This document shows positions 34,085 through 45,229 of a stretch of 64,000 nucleotides of DNA, in pieces. Position 1 is the first letter of the stretch. Each line of letters opens with the position of its first letter. A program made the position numbers and the translations under genes. The notes below the pieces were generated by a model. That model made no database searches, had not been told where the DNA came from, and worked only from the letters and a program-made list of their open reading frames with translations. Location: NCBI GenBank assembly GCA_036426205.1, contig CM071571.1, forward strand, positions 117,601,706 through 117,665,705. The letters run 5' to 3'. Source of the DNA: Ascaphus truei. Its lineage: Eukaryota; Chordata; Amphibia; Anura; Ascaphidae.

Positions 34085-34333
34085 TTAAGAAAGGAACGGT
34101 ATATAGGAATATACCAAATAAGTAAACTGGGGAAAGATATTGATCCAGGAAGAAATCTGTCTGCCAATATTGGAGTCGGGAAATAATTTTTGTCCTCCCT
34201 TTTTTGTTTGCCTTCCTCTGGATCAATATACTGTAAATACAAATAAAAGATATCTATCATTTTCATTTAACATATGTAAAACTTGATGGACATATGTATT
34301 TTATCTACCTCATCTACTATGTAACTATGTAAT
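34085..34333 (+). mobile_element. CR1/L2-type LINE 3' UTR, plus orientation
   Basis: The sequence matches, in opposite orientation, the 3' end at 6936-7200: ATATACCAAATAAG, GATCCAGG, TTGGAGTC, TTGCCTT, GATCAATATACTGTA, AACTTGATGGACATATG and CTCATCTACTATGTAACTATG. It is a short 5'-truncated copy of the same family. Confidence 0.72.
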
Positions 34334-35309
34334 TTCCCAGTTTTAGTAATTATGGGCTGAATTCTAAATCTATAACCATTTCTAGTGCATACATTACATT
34401 TGGAATCGTTCTTCGACAAGTTTGACAAAACCAGTTAAATATTATTGCACACAGTTCACACTCTCCTGGTTGCATTGTGCCTGACTACATCTTAGTTATG
34501 TACAAATAGCCAGTAATATGGTAATTAGAAGGTTTGTATACCTGCATGTTTTCTAATGATAATTTTTTTAGCAATGCATAAGATATTTACATTTACATTA
34601 TTCTATTTATTATTTCTATTTTGTTTTATTCATCTGTACAATAGCATATAAACCTGTATATTGCGAAACTTAATTATAGAACCCTGATTCATTTGGTTTA
34701 TATCCATTTCAGAATAGAGAAAAAAAGATATATATTTTTTACATTTATTTAAAGATAATTTCATCCCAATTACCCCCAGAACTTCTTTACAATCATATTT
34801 TAATGCACACATGCATCTATTCCTAAATTAAACTCTATGAAGCATACTTTTGACACTATGGCCCAGATGCACAAAGCTCCATTAATGTGATGTTATCAAA
34901 TAGGCAACGGAAGTTATTTTCCCTGAGTTTAATGGGTATCCACAAATCTATGATATGCAAAATGAGTACAGGCATACCCCGCTTTAAGGACACTCACTTT
35001 AAGTACACTCGCGAGAAAGGACATAGCGCCCAATAGGCAACAGCAGCTCGCGAATGCGTCTATCAGCACGTCCTGGACAGCAATACATGTACCGAAGTTG
35101 TGCGCAAGTGGGGAGACTATAGAGCATGTTACAAATGCGTTATTTACATCAGTTACGCACGTATAGGACGATTGCAGTACAGTACATGCATCGATAAGTT
35201 GATAAAAGGTAGTGCTTCACTTTAAGTACATTTTCGCTTTACATACAGGATCCTTATAAGCTCATATTGAACCCCCAAAATAAACACAACATATATATAT
35301 ATATATATA

Positions 35310-35507
35310 CAGTGTTCGACAAACCTATATATTTGCTCGCCCCGGGCGAGTGGATTTAACCCCCGGGCGAGTAAATATTGGCCCAAGCAGCACACGTTTG
35401 GTACTAGGTGGCGAGTAGATTTTTTTGTGCGGCGAGTAGATTTTTTGGTGTGGCGATTAGATTTTTTGGTGTGGCGAGTAGATTTTTTGGTGATTTGTCA
35501 ACCACTG
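35310..35507. mobile_element. hAT-like MITE, copy 1, in a TA array
   Basis: Ends CAGTGTTCGACAAACC and, on the other strand, CAGTGGTTGACAAATC (13 of 16 matching). The body has the palindromic CGCCCCGGGCG and about four tandem GGCGAGTAGATTTTTT units. TA repeats on both sides hide any target duplication, so hAT (8 bp) and mariner (TA) cannot be separated. Confidence 0.65.
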
Positions 35508-35518
35508 TGTATAGATAA

Positions 35519-35519
35519 T

Positions 35520-35573
<54 letters not shown>

Positions 35574-35640
35574 TATATAATTATATATATAATATATACT
35601 ATATAAATATATCTATATAATTAATATATATATATATATA
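35519..35640. repeat. (TA)n microsatellite
   Basis: Long TA array with minor interruptions. Others of the same kind lie at 35790-35850, 36300-36349, 36500-36590, 36750-36773 and 38043-38080, mostly bordering the short CAGTG-ended elements. Confidence 0.93.
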
Positions 35641-35786
35641 AAATCATCTAATGGGTATAAGTGTCAAAGAGGAGTGCTTTACGAGCATGGCAATATATAT
35701 TTAAAACCAGAGACAGACATGAAACATAGACAGAGCTCAGTGCAACACCCAAAGACACTAATACATGATACAGTGCCTAAATATAT

Positions 35787-35826
<40 letters not shown>

Positions 35827-35973
35827 TATCTATATATATATATATATTATTATATATTATTATCTATTCTATTATGAACCATGTAAGAAAATAGGAAGGG
35901 GAGCCAATTCCATAGCATCTCCCATTCAGGGAAACTTGCTTGCTTGCAGTTTGGTTGTGACAAATCTACTACA

Positions 35974-36300
35974 GAGTGCTTTTCCTGGTAATGTACAGGT
36001 GAATAAAAGCTTCAATCAGACTTAGAACTTTGCAACTAATATTGACAGATTTATTATAAATCATTCTTCCTGGTATTGCACAGGTTATTAAGAATTTAAT
36101 TAGTGTTAGGGACCCCTGGAAAGTGGTCTGCCGTGCAGTGGCTCAGGGGCTTACAACAATTTTGGCCAAAAATGTTAAACTAAAGACCATTTTATTTAAT
36201 AGATATGTATACAAATAGTATTTAGGCACTGTTACCGTGTATGAGTTTCACTGGATGTGACTGAACTCTGTCTGTGTTTTATGTTCTGTCTTGGTTTTAA
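35974..36300 (+). repeat. Repeated unit, copy 1 (candidate Penelope-type terminal repeat)
   Basis: From GAGTGCTTTTCCTGGTA to GTCTTGGTTTTAA. It is matched by 37811-38160 over its whole length with scattered changes, including TTGACAGATTTATTATAAAT, AGGTTATTAAGAAT and TTTAGGCACTG. Copy 2 ends exactly at the right target duplication. Confidence 0.75.
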
Positions 36301-36349
36301 ATATATATATATATATATATATATCTATATATATATATATATATATATA

Positions 36350-36498
36350 CAGTGTTTCGACAACCTATACATTTGCTCGCCCCGGGCGAGTGGATTAACC
36401 CCCGGTGAGAAATATTGGCCCAGCAGCACACGTTTGGTACAGAGTGGCAGAGATTTTTTTGTGTGGCGAGTAGATTTTTGGTGATTTGTCAACCACTG
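36350..36498. mobile_element. hAT-like MITE, copy 2
   Basis: Same ends and body as copy 1 but with one GGCGAGTAGATTTTT unit. Flanked by TA arrays. Confidence 0.65.
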
Positions 36499-36553
36499 AT
36501 ATATATATATATATTTATATATAAATAATATTATTATACTATATATATATATA

Positions 36554-36591
<38 letters not shown>

Positions 36592-36749
36592 CAGTGTGTT
36601 CGACAAACCTATACATTTGCTTGCCCCGGGCGAGTGGATTTAACCCCCGGGCAAGTAAATATTGGCCCAAGTAGCACACGTTTGGTACTAGGTGGCGAGT
36701 AGATTTTTTTGTGTGGAGAGTAGATTTTTTGGTGATTTGTCAACCACTG
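36592..36749. mobile_element. hAT-like MITE, copy 3
   Basis: Same ends and body as copies 1 and 2. Flanked by TA arrays on both sides. Confidence 0.65.
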
Positions 36750-37580
36750 TATATATATATATATATATATATATAAACAAAGGAAAGAAAATAGGAAGTG
36801 GCGCCAATTGAGGACAAAAACTAGCCAAGTATGTCGTGAGAAACCGGTGAACCATATACTTATTGGGAGTAAATATAAATGTAGCAGCTATAAAACACTA
36901 ATACATAAAAAATACACAAAAAAAATACACATAAAAATAATATTACAAAATATATTTTATTATATATATATTATATATTATATTAAAAAATATTAGTATA
37001 TATATACTAATAAAGAATTATAGAAGATACAAAAACCAGTCCCAGAACACTGTCCTTCAGAGTCTTTGCAGCCCGTTTGGGGGGAACACCACTCCCTTGA
37101 AGATATCTAAAGGAGAAAAAACAAAAAACAGGCGCACTTTTAGTGTAGTAAAGTTAACAAATTTATATATGGGACTGGGTAAAATATGAACTGCTCACTC
37201 ACAAACGGAGAATATAAAATCGCATGTATGAGATATAAACTCAATCGCCAACATGTAGAGCAAGAACTCAATGAATACTCCGGATGGACCGCCGTTTGCG
37301 TCGCTGTGTAGGGGGGAAGCCGTGATAGTGATTCTTCCGTGTACCGGAGACAATCAGGCACCTCCTTGCTATTCCAATGTCTCTCTTGTTGTAGAGGACT
37401 TCCGGATCAGCGTCTCTGCTCTCAGTGCATGGAATTCACAGAAGGCTTCCGGGTCAGCCTAATCACTGACAGTGCAGTCAGACGCCGTGTAGCAAGGAGT
37501 CCCAATAATACAAGTGTATATCTCTGTTCTCTCAGAGTGAAAGGTTCAACAGCAATAAAATATATACTCCAAATGTAAAA

Positions 37581-37621
37581 CACCCTACGCGTTTCGTCTT
37601 TGCAGACTTCGTCATTTGTCG
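37581..37621 (-). ncRNA. Hammerhead ribozyme-like motif 3
   Basis: On the minus strand: ATGACGA (37609-37615, against CUGANGA), stem II AGTC-loop-GAC, GAAA (37592-37595), CGCG, then a GTA triplet, which is an allowed NUH cleavage site. Stem I is poor: GGGTG has no good partner upstream. The core differs from consensus only at its first base. It is followed by about 500 bases and a GTGCGCCTGTTTTTTGTTTT tail near 37110-37140, the same layout as the other copies. Confidence 0.52.
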
Positions 37622-37810
37622 CAATCAAACTGGATGCAAGTTTCCATGGGTGTGGAAGGTGCCAAGGAGTGAGCTTTAGCCATTTAAAAGTGGGACGGGG
37701 TGAGCTTCAAATTAGGGAAGGAGGAGCCACCCTCCAAATCAGCTAGGACCAGCTGGACAAGAATTTAGCTGGTCCTAGCTGATTTGGAGGGTGGCTCTAA
37801 ATCTAATACC

Positions 37811-38040
37811 GAGTGCTTTTCCTGGTATTATACAGTTAAAAAGAGCTTCAATCAGACTTAGAATTATGCAACTAATTTTGACAGATTTATTATAAATCAT
37901 TCTTCCTGGTAATGTACAGGTTATTAAGAATCTATTTTAGTGTTAGGACCCTTGAGACGTGGTCTTCCTTAGAGGGGCTCAAGGGCTTACAACACTTTGG
38001 CCAAAGAGTTAAACTAAAAGACCATTTTATTCAAAAGTTA

Positions 38041-38082
<42 letters not shown>

Positions 38083-38160
38083 GTCACTGTACCGTGTATT
38101 AGTGTCTTTGGATTTAGCACTGAGCTCTATCTGTGTTTCATGGTCTGTCTCTGGTTTTAA
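37811..38160 (+). repeat. Repeated unit, copy 2 (candidate Penelope-type terminal repeat)
   Basis: Direct repeat of 35974-36300. Its right end (TCTGGTTTTAAA) abuts the 21-bp target duplication. A TA array at 38043-38080 lies inside it. Confidence 0.75.
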
Positions 38161-38369
38161 ATACATTTTCGCTTTACATACATGCTCTGGACCCATTGCG
38201 TACGTTAATGCGGGGTATGCCTGTATCCATCCCCAAAAGTAGTATCGTAGTGATATATGCAGTAGCAGGTAGGTTAATAGCACAGAGAAATAGTAATCAA
38301 TACAGGTGGACCTTGGTTATCCGATGGAAACCATTCTGCAAACTGCTTGGTGACAGTAAAAATGTTGGA

Positions 38370-38615
38370 AATAATAATAATAATAGCATGTTCTTGTATA
38401 GCGCTGGTAGTTTTACATAGTGCTTTACAGAGGCATTATGCAGACACAGTCCCTGCCCCGTGGAGCTTACAATCTATTTTTTTAGTGCCTGAGGTCACAG
38501 GGAGACTTGAAGTGACTTGCCCAAGGTCACAAGGAGCCTACACCAGGAATTGAACCAGGCTTCAAACTTAGTGCCAGTCAGTGTCTTTACTCACTGAGCA
38601 ACTCCTCCTCCCGTA
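38370..38615 (-). mobile_element. tRNA-derived SINE with MIR-like core, copy 2
   Basis: On the minus strand it reads GTTGCTCAGTGAGTAAAGAC (box A region), GGTTCAATTCC (box B), CCTTGTGACCTTGGGCAAGT and the CAGCGCTATACAAGAACATG tail with a TTA repeat. It matches the copy at 14615-14880 throughout. Confidence 0.85.
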
Positions 38616-39189
38616 TCTCATGTTAATGAGCATCTGTGAGCACCACATAATATTTTCCGATATCGGATAAAACATTCCACGGATTGCAGTGTGACGCGTC
38701 GGATAATCCGTTCATCGAAAACGAAATGACGGAAAGCAAGGACCACCTGTACAATGCACATGTGCATTGAGAATTAACATGTGTTCCAGCCATGTAAAGA
38801 AAAGAGGGGTTACTTAAACGTAACATCATGTGTACATTACCTACAGGTGTGAACTTGGATCAGAAGGCGTTTACCTCTACTAGAATAAGGAGCATAACAT
38901 TTATGGAACCAGAATTGCAGATCTTCATCAATGGGGTTGTGGATAATCATCATGAATTGTTAGGGTAACTTTGCCCCAAAACGAGCACAGCCGAGAAGAC
39001 CAAAATTTGGAACCAAAATCTCTTCCAAATGAATGCCAAGGGCAGTTAGAGAGTTTATGATCCGCACTCATGCTTCCTATAGATCTTTCAGTAGATCAAC
39101 TCCATCCTCTTTTAGCTCCTATGCATGGAGGTGTTGCCCTCCTGCACAAATGTCCACTGAGGATTGCCTCCACAGGTAAAACAATCATA

Positions 39190-39625
39190 AGGGGGAAAAA
39201 AAGCACAAAGCGCAACAAGGGTAAATATATATATTGTACAGAACAATAAAATGCACTTAGTGACTTACATGTAAAGTATCTGAAATCCAGCAAGTTTCTA
39301 AGAGTTTGTGTCCATGCTGCCCTGCCGGGTTGGTGTGTATCTTAGAGGCGTCTCGTGTCCAGAGTGTTTGGTCCCGTGCGCCAGGAACAACTAACTATTT
39401 CAGAGTCTTACGGGTCACTTCCGGGTTTGAGTGGTGCCACGTATCCCATATGTGGCAATGCGACACGTCTCTTAGGCTCTTAAGCTTCTGATTTTAAACC
39501 GGCAGTTGGAAATATAGCACAACTGGCAATAGACAAAGAACATAACGCTGGTGCAAGGTGCATGGGCAATAAGGGTACTCTACCACAACGCGTTTCACAC
39601 GAACATGTGCTTCATTAGGTGGTAA
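39190..39625 (-). mobile_element. Penelope-like piece with hammerhead motif
   Basis: On the minus strand it begins with the hammerhead motif (39581-39624) and runs about 390 bases. The end is TTGTTGCGCTTTGTGCTTTT at about 39190-39213. No coding sequence. Hammerhead position and tail agree with 8373-9905 and 54971-55677. Confidence 0.55.
39581..39624 (-). ncRNA. Hammerhead ribozyme-like motif 4 (best copy)
   Basis: On the minus strand: stem I TACCAC (39619-39624), core CTAATGA (39612-39618, one change from CUGANGA), and stem II (GCACA with TGTG-type pairing around TGTTCG). GAAA follows (39593-39596), then CGCG as a minimal stem III and a GTT triplet. GTGGTA (39581-39586) pairs perfectly with the 5' strand of stem I (6 bp). 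All parts are in type I order. The G-to-A change in the core would reduce or abolish cleavage. Confidence 0.68.
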
Positions 39626-39639
39626 TTAGCTGCACCTAC

Positions 39640-40718
39640 TGTATGTCAGACTTTAAATACCCATTCCACAGCAGAATTTGATTGCCCTAATTGCTAATAC
39701 TTGATGTATCTTTGTATAGCATACTAAGCAAAAGGGTGCATATATTAATATACAATAGTGAATCAGAAATGGATAATGGATTTTAAATATTAAATACTCT
39801 TTTGAATATGAATATTGTATTAGCCATAATGTATGTGGTCTCAAACAATCTGAATGTACATAGAGGAATAGATCTAACGTGATGCACTCAACTCAACTAA
39901 TAGTTAAATATATCAATTTTATTACATTTTAGAAAACAAAAATTCTATTAAACCCTCAGTTATAGCGCTTGTCGTACTGAATCTAGATTGGACAGTGAAC
40001 CCTCGTTATAATTATACAATCTAGTATACTGTTATCACCAGTTTAATGGCTCTCCGAACACTAATTCATAGTCTATGACTACTGTATGTGTTATGATCCT
40101 CTTCCTAGAACGGGAATTATATGTACAGCACTGTTTTTATTATTAATGATATTATTTTATATTATTATTAATTATATTAATTGCAGTTATTACTGATAAT
40201 ATTAATTGCTAGTATTATTTAATTTAATTAGTAATATTAGTGGGGATGCTAGTTTCTATGTACTGTTTTGTGGTGTATTAATATTTGTATGGGGGACTAA
40301 ATTATTTGTACAATGTTTATCATGAGGTAAACCTTAGTGTGGCTAAAATTAATATAGAATCCTTAATAACACCTTTTCAGTAAGTCAGTTCATGTTCTGC
40401 AGTCAAAAAATGTGACTTGTAAGGATGCAAAACTGTGTCCATTGCGGCTATCTCGCCACCCTTGAGGTGGCATTTTTAGAAGCGATTTGCATAACGGAAC
40501 TACTAGAATAGCAGTTTTAGACAGGAAATGCTAGTTGGAGGCTTTGTTAACAAACCGACTGGATTGGCAGAGCCAGAGTGAAACCACTTCTAAAAAAGCC
40601 TTTCAGACACAGATTGGATAAGCGAGACAGGCTTACAGAATAGCAAAGCGTGCTAATTGGAGCTACTAGAATAGACCCCTATGTCTACATTTAGACATTT
40701 CTTTAGGTTTAAATGGTA
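39640..40718. other. Unassigned AT-rich sequence
   Basis: The part next to 39640 may be upstream sequence of the Penelope-like piece. 40440-40690 looks like a repeat (TACTAGAATAG occurs at both ends) but no class can be given. Confidence 0.35.
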
Positions 40719-41074
40719 CAGATGCAGCGGTTATTTTAAGGCATCACGGTGCCGTTTACATGTGTTCTGCTGTACTCCACGCGGCATGAACGCGGCCAAT
40801 CGCCCCAGGCACATGTGTTTATTGCGGCTGCTTTGTTTAAATTTTATGGATTATGTGCAATTATATGCAATGAGATGAATGAATTGTAATGTGTACAGTA
40901 CTGTGCACTGTGCTACTGTGTCAATTTCAGCTGTTTAAAAGCTAAAATGCCATTTTATGCATTCGCCTGCACTCACGTCTTAAGGCGGTACGGGTGGAAG
41001 TAATCCCACGCCATGACATGCTTATTCCGAGGTATACACCGTTTGATTTGTTAAAATAACGGCCGCTGCATCTG
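40719..41074. mobile_element. MITE with TA duplication
   Basis: CAGATGCAGCGG at 40719-40730 and its exact reverse complement at 41063-41074 are both flanked by TA. The inverted repeats extend through TTATTTTAA after a 3-base difference. 356 bp, noncoding; Tc1/mariner-type by its TA flanks. Confidence 0.82.
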
Positions 41075-42041
41075 TACAGAATTTGCCAATTCCATGAGAT
41101 CACTACAAAATTATATTTAATATTGTATAATGTACTCCCCTCAAGTCTGAAATTATTTTACTGAAACGCAACACAAACTTTTTACCATAATTATTTATAT
41201 TTCTGATTAAAATGCTTAAATGGGTATTTATTCTGCACTGGAATACACTTTTATTTGTTTGAAGGAAATGTCAAGGTTGATTCTCATGTAATGGAATCCC
41301 ACTGTGCTTGCTTCTTTGCCTGTTTGACATAAGATCTCTCATGTACAAACATCTGAAAATAGAAACAAGTTTAAATGTCACATACCTTTACTGTGCATAA
41401 TGCTGAGAATAAAGATCAGTAAAATATATAAGCAAACCAATGTGACAATGACATCATATATAGTACTGTAAGTGGAGAAATAATCAAGCAGAAAACATAC
41501 AAAAAAACTATTTATATAATAAACAGGTGAACTATACATTTCATGGCGGTGACAGTACAGATGTTATATTATCACCTTTGCAACACAGATTTGTTTTATT
41601 CTAAGCAATGCATATTTCGATACAGCAGTATTGCATACTTAAGGGAGATAAATAAATTAATGTGTTTGATACTATCTTGCTGTGGGACTTGGCTTTTAAA
41701 GTATTAACATATTTCATAATGCCAGAGTGGGAAATGGGCTATACAGTGTGTGAAGTTGCAACTAATACTGCATATGCAAATAAATAAACAAAAAAAGAAG
41801 AAAATCAAACCACATTTTGTGATCTCTTAAAAGTCTAAATGTGGTTCATTAACTCACCCTTGTGAATATATATATAAATTAGATATGGACGAAAACCTTC
41901 ATGTTTGTTTGCAAATTTGGGCAATTTTGGAGATTTATTTCTGGTATCTTATTTTTGCAAATATGTTGCAGTTATTATTTAAGTTGGTGAATTACTGTAT
42001 ATACTGTACATCACTATTCACATGTAACTTCTTCTCTTCCA
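41075..42041. other. Unassigned AT-rich sequence
   Basis: No exon, RNA gene or element end recognised. Confidence 0.35.
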
Positions 42042-44656
42042 TTTTTTTTTGTAACTTAAAGTCTTATTGAGTTTGCACATATTAAACATAAAATCTAATT
42101 TTTCCGAAATCAACAAATCATGTCAAATAATCACAACAAATCAAAATCTTCAAAGGGGGATAGAAAGAAGGGGGGAGGGGTGTCGGAGGTTCTCTTTTAT
42201 AGTTTTGGTCCAGGTCATCCATCTTTTGCCATCTCCTTGAATCCATCCAGTGCCTTATCCTCTCCTGTGAGGTCTCAGTCTCCAATTTCCGTCACTAGGA
42301 TCGCATTTTACTTTCTTAATAGTCAATGTCTTTGAAACTGTGATTCCATTAGTCAAAGGAGAACTCATTTATTTCAATCAAAGCCGACGTGTGCCACCAT
42401 TCACCCCTTGCCACAATTCACCCCTGGGAAATCTGTTTGAGCCAGCCACGGTAGCCAAACTTTTTGGAATTTAGCGTCAGTGTCATTAACTACAGTAAAC
42501 TGGTTTATTTTTCCATCTGGCAGATAAACCACATTCTATTTCGAATTGTAGTAATAGATGGAATTTCAATCTGCTTCCATAATGCTGTGATCTCGCATTT
42601 CGTTGCTATTGCAAAATGAGCAACTCATTTTTTTTCGACCATGGCTGAAGTAACACGGAATAAATGTTGATAATTTTAGTGGGGTGAAGTACCATTTCAT
42701 TAAAACTTTATATGCATTTTCCTTTAACGTCGTGCAAATCGAACTCTTTGCCACCGCCAAAAAAATCCAAGCGCCAAGGTCTGACTCCCATTGGGACATA
42801 TACTGTAGTTTTCAGGAATACTGCATCCGATCCCACACAGGTCACTTCTTTGTACATTTAAGAGGTTAGTCCCCTAGTGTCTGTTTCCAAAATACAGAGC
42901 TTTTTGAAATTTGTCAATGCGGGACGGGGCAAAAATTTGTTGTAGAATGCCCTAATCTGGAGGTATCTAAAAATTCTGAATTGGGGATGTCTTTGTCTAA
43001 CTTAATTTGTTCAAATGTTTTAATATTGATTCTACCCTCCAGATCTTTGAGTCTTAAAAATCCTTTTTGTTTCCAATTTGAAAAATCCTTACTATTCAGA
43101 CTCAGAGCAAAGTTAGGGTTATCCAATTAAGGGGGTCATTAAAGAGTGTTTGGTAGTCAGTGAGCACCCTAATTTAGAAGCCTCCAAAACTGCTAATGAG
43201 CTTGTCATCGAAGAGAGAGGTTCTCGCATGGACTTATGGGTCCTTTTGTGTAGCCAAATTAGGGTCATGAAGCTCCAGAGGGGCACACGGTTTGTAGTAC
43301 TATAACAAGCATGGTACCGCTAGTCCCCCTGCTAATGTTGGTCTCTGTAGGATCTTCCTCTTCACTCTTGGTCTTTTATAATTCCAAATGAACTTTGTTA
43401 TTAGGGATTGCATTGAAAGTATATATTTTCCCACCACCAGTATTGGAAGAGTTTGAAATAGGTACAGGATGCAGGGAAGTAAGTTCATTTTAATACAATA
43501 AATCTTGCCTATTCAATAGATATTATATTTGGACCAAGTTTGAATGTCTCCTCTCAGGGTTCGGAGCAAATTGGGATAGTTTTCTCTGTAAAGGGTTTTA
43601 TAATTATTCGTAATCTGAATTCCCAAATATTTAAGGACGTGGGGCTGCCATTTAAAGTTGAATTTTATATATATCAATTTTTCCATCTCCTTGGGTAAAT
43701 TTATATTTAGGGCTTCAGATTTTGATTGATACATTTTGAACCCAGATAGCTTATTGAATTTCCCCAGAAGACTGAACAAGTTGGGCAGAGAGGTGAGGTG
43801 TCTTGATAATGTCAAAATAATATCATCCGCATATAAAGCCACCTTATGTTCTTGGTCATTAATTGGGATTCCTGTTATGTTTGGATTCTTCTGAATTTGG
43901 GCAGCTAGTGGCTCCATGCTTAATGTGAATAGCAATGATGAGAGTGGGCAGCCCTGACTTGTGCCACTCTTAATTTGGAAAATATTGGATGGCAAGCCCT
44001 GATGTGTTACTCTTGTCACTGGTTTGGAATACAGTGCCTCAATTGCTTTTAATATTCTACCTCCAAAACCGAACGGTCCAAGCGTAGCATTAAGATATGG
44101 TCAATCAATCCTGTCAAAAGCTTTTTTGCAGTCCAGACTCAACACCATTACTTGGATCTTTTTTGTATTAGCTATAACAATCAGATCAATGATTTGTCTG
44201 GTATTGTCTGCCGCCTGTCTACCCTTAATAAATCCCACTTTGTCAGGGTGGATAAGTCTAGGTAGGATATGGCTTAGTCTATTAGCCAGCATTTTAGAGT
44301 AGATTTTGATGTCTGAGTTTATCAACGAGATTGGTCTATAGCTTTTGCAGTCGGTTGGATCCTTATCTTGTTTGTAAATTAATGAAATAGATGCTTGAAG
44401 CATCTGCTCTGGGAATGAAGCACACGCCAGCACTGCATTGAACATGTGTAAAAGGTGAGGGGCTAGCAAGTCTATAATTTTTTTTATAGTATAAATGAGA
44501 AAATCCATCAGGCCTGGTGCTTTGGATGGTTTCAGTTAATTCTTCTAAAGTGAAATCTTGTTGTAGCCCTTATCTCTCCTCTCTTCTAAACCTAGGAAGA
44601 TCAGAGTCTGACAAAAACTCTCTCAGAGCCTTACTCCCATTTACATTATATATGAC
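42042..44656 (-). mobile_element. L1-type LINE, ORF2 from before the RT to the 3' end
   Basis: Minus-strand copy. The T run at 42042-42050 is its poly(A) tail, preceded by AATAAGACTTTAAGTTAC, close to the tail of the L1 at 61239. The coding part starts before the RT (PDGFS-like motif near 44520). It includes the RT core, then the region matching INIKTFEQIK near 43020. It stops where the Gmr1-like LTR begins (44657), so the LTR probably cut it or inserted into it. No target duplication is found at its 5' side. Confidence 0.82.
43300..44560 (-). pseudogene. L1 ORF2 reverse transcriptase fragment
   Basis: The minus frames read SYRPISLINSDIKIYSKMLA and LSLDCKKAFDRID (44508-44101). They continue with SGTSQGCPLSSLLFTLSMEP, ALYADDIILTLS (catalytic YADD) and KYLGIQI (44019-43513), then MNLLPCILYLFQTLPI (43488). 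Motif order is that of L1-clade RT. Stops and shifts separate the pieces. The endonuclease domain is absent. Confidence 0.88.
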
Positions 44657-45197
44657 TGTGACAGGGTGAATCAGGTACTGATAATAATGCCTGGGAAACA
44701 TACATCTGAGTCCTTCATCCAGCACTCAGAAGGTTAACCCAGTAAGAATACGTAGGCAATCAGGAAGTAAGCTGAGACAGCTGACAACCAGCTTGATAAG
44801 GAGGCTACTGCTTGAAGTAGGTAGCTGACTCAGACTACAGAGCTGTCCTGTGCAAACTCCTATCAAGAAGATTTCCTAAGCTCTCTCTAGGGACAGAGAT
44901 TCCCAAACAAAGATACAGTAAGGACTTTAATATTGTTCCATAACTATTGTGGTATATGTTTAGGGATTGGGAACTGGACAAAACCAGTCATCCCGATAGA
45001 TAGGGCCTGGAATGTTTAACAAGATCTCCCTATGTGGAGTAGATGTTCTTTTTATGAGTTTTCTTTTGCCTTAACGGGACAGTGTGCCCAAATGTTTATT
45101 TGTGTTATGGAGAAATAAAAACACTCAACATTTGGTTTACCCTGAAACTGCATGTGTGGACTATTGTCTGACCTCGCCTACAGGCCGTCCTGGTACA
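44657..45197 (+). repeat. 5' LTR of the Gmr1-like element
   Basis: Starts TGTGACAGGGTGAATCAGG, ends CGTCCTGGTACA, with AATAAA near 45114 about 80 bases before the end. The PBS follows two bases later. 541 bp. No second copy is in the window to confirm the ends. Confidence 0.72.
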
Positions 45198-45199
45198 GG

Positions 45200-45217
45200 T
45201 GGTGTTAGAAGTCAGAT
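45200..45217 (+). promoter_or_regulatory. Primer-binding site, tRNA-Leu-like
   Basis: TGGTGTTAGAAGTCAGAT resembles TGGTGTCAGGAGTGGGAT, the complement of the 3' end of a vertebrate tRNA-Leu, with a few differences. Its position just after the LTR supports the call. Confidence 0.55.
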
Positions 45218-45229
45218 CGGATGGCCCTG

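Larger units (their letters stand above)
35248..38161. mobile_element. Composite insertion with 21-bp target duplication
   Basis: A 21-bp direct repeat (35227-35247 and 38162-38182, TACATTTTCGCTTTACATAC plus A) bounds the insertion. Inside are two direct copies of a 330-350-bp unit (35974-36300 and 37811-38160) and a partial inverted copy (35701-35785). There are also TA arrays carrying three short CAGTG-ended elements, and a hammerhead-like motif (37581-37621). Long duplication, repeated terminal unit and hammerhead suggest a Penelope-like element enlarged by later insertions. No RT coding is found. Confidence 0.6.
34977..38225. mobile_element. Mariner-type MITE split by a 2.9-kb insertion
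   Basis: CAGGCATACCCCGC at 34979-34992 and its exact reverse complement at 38210-38223 are each flanked by TA (34977-34978 and 38224-38225). This is as for a Tc1/mariner MITE. The left part runs to 35247 and the right part starts at 38162. Both contain the same 21 bases, so the MITE was originally about 310 bp and was interrupted once. Confidence 0.78.
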
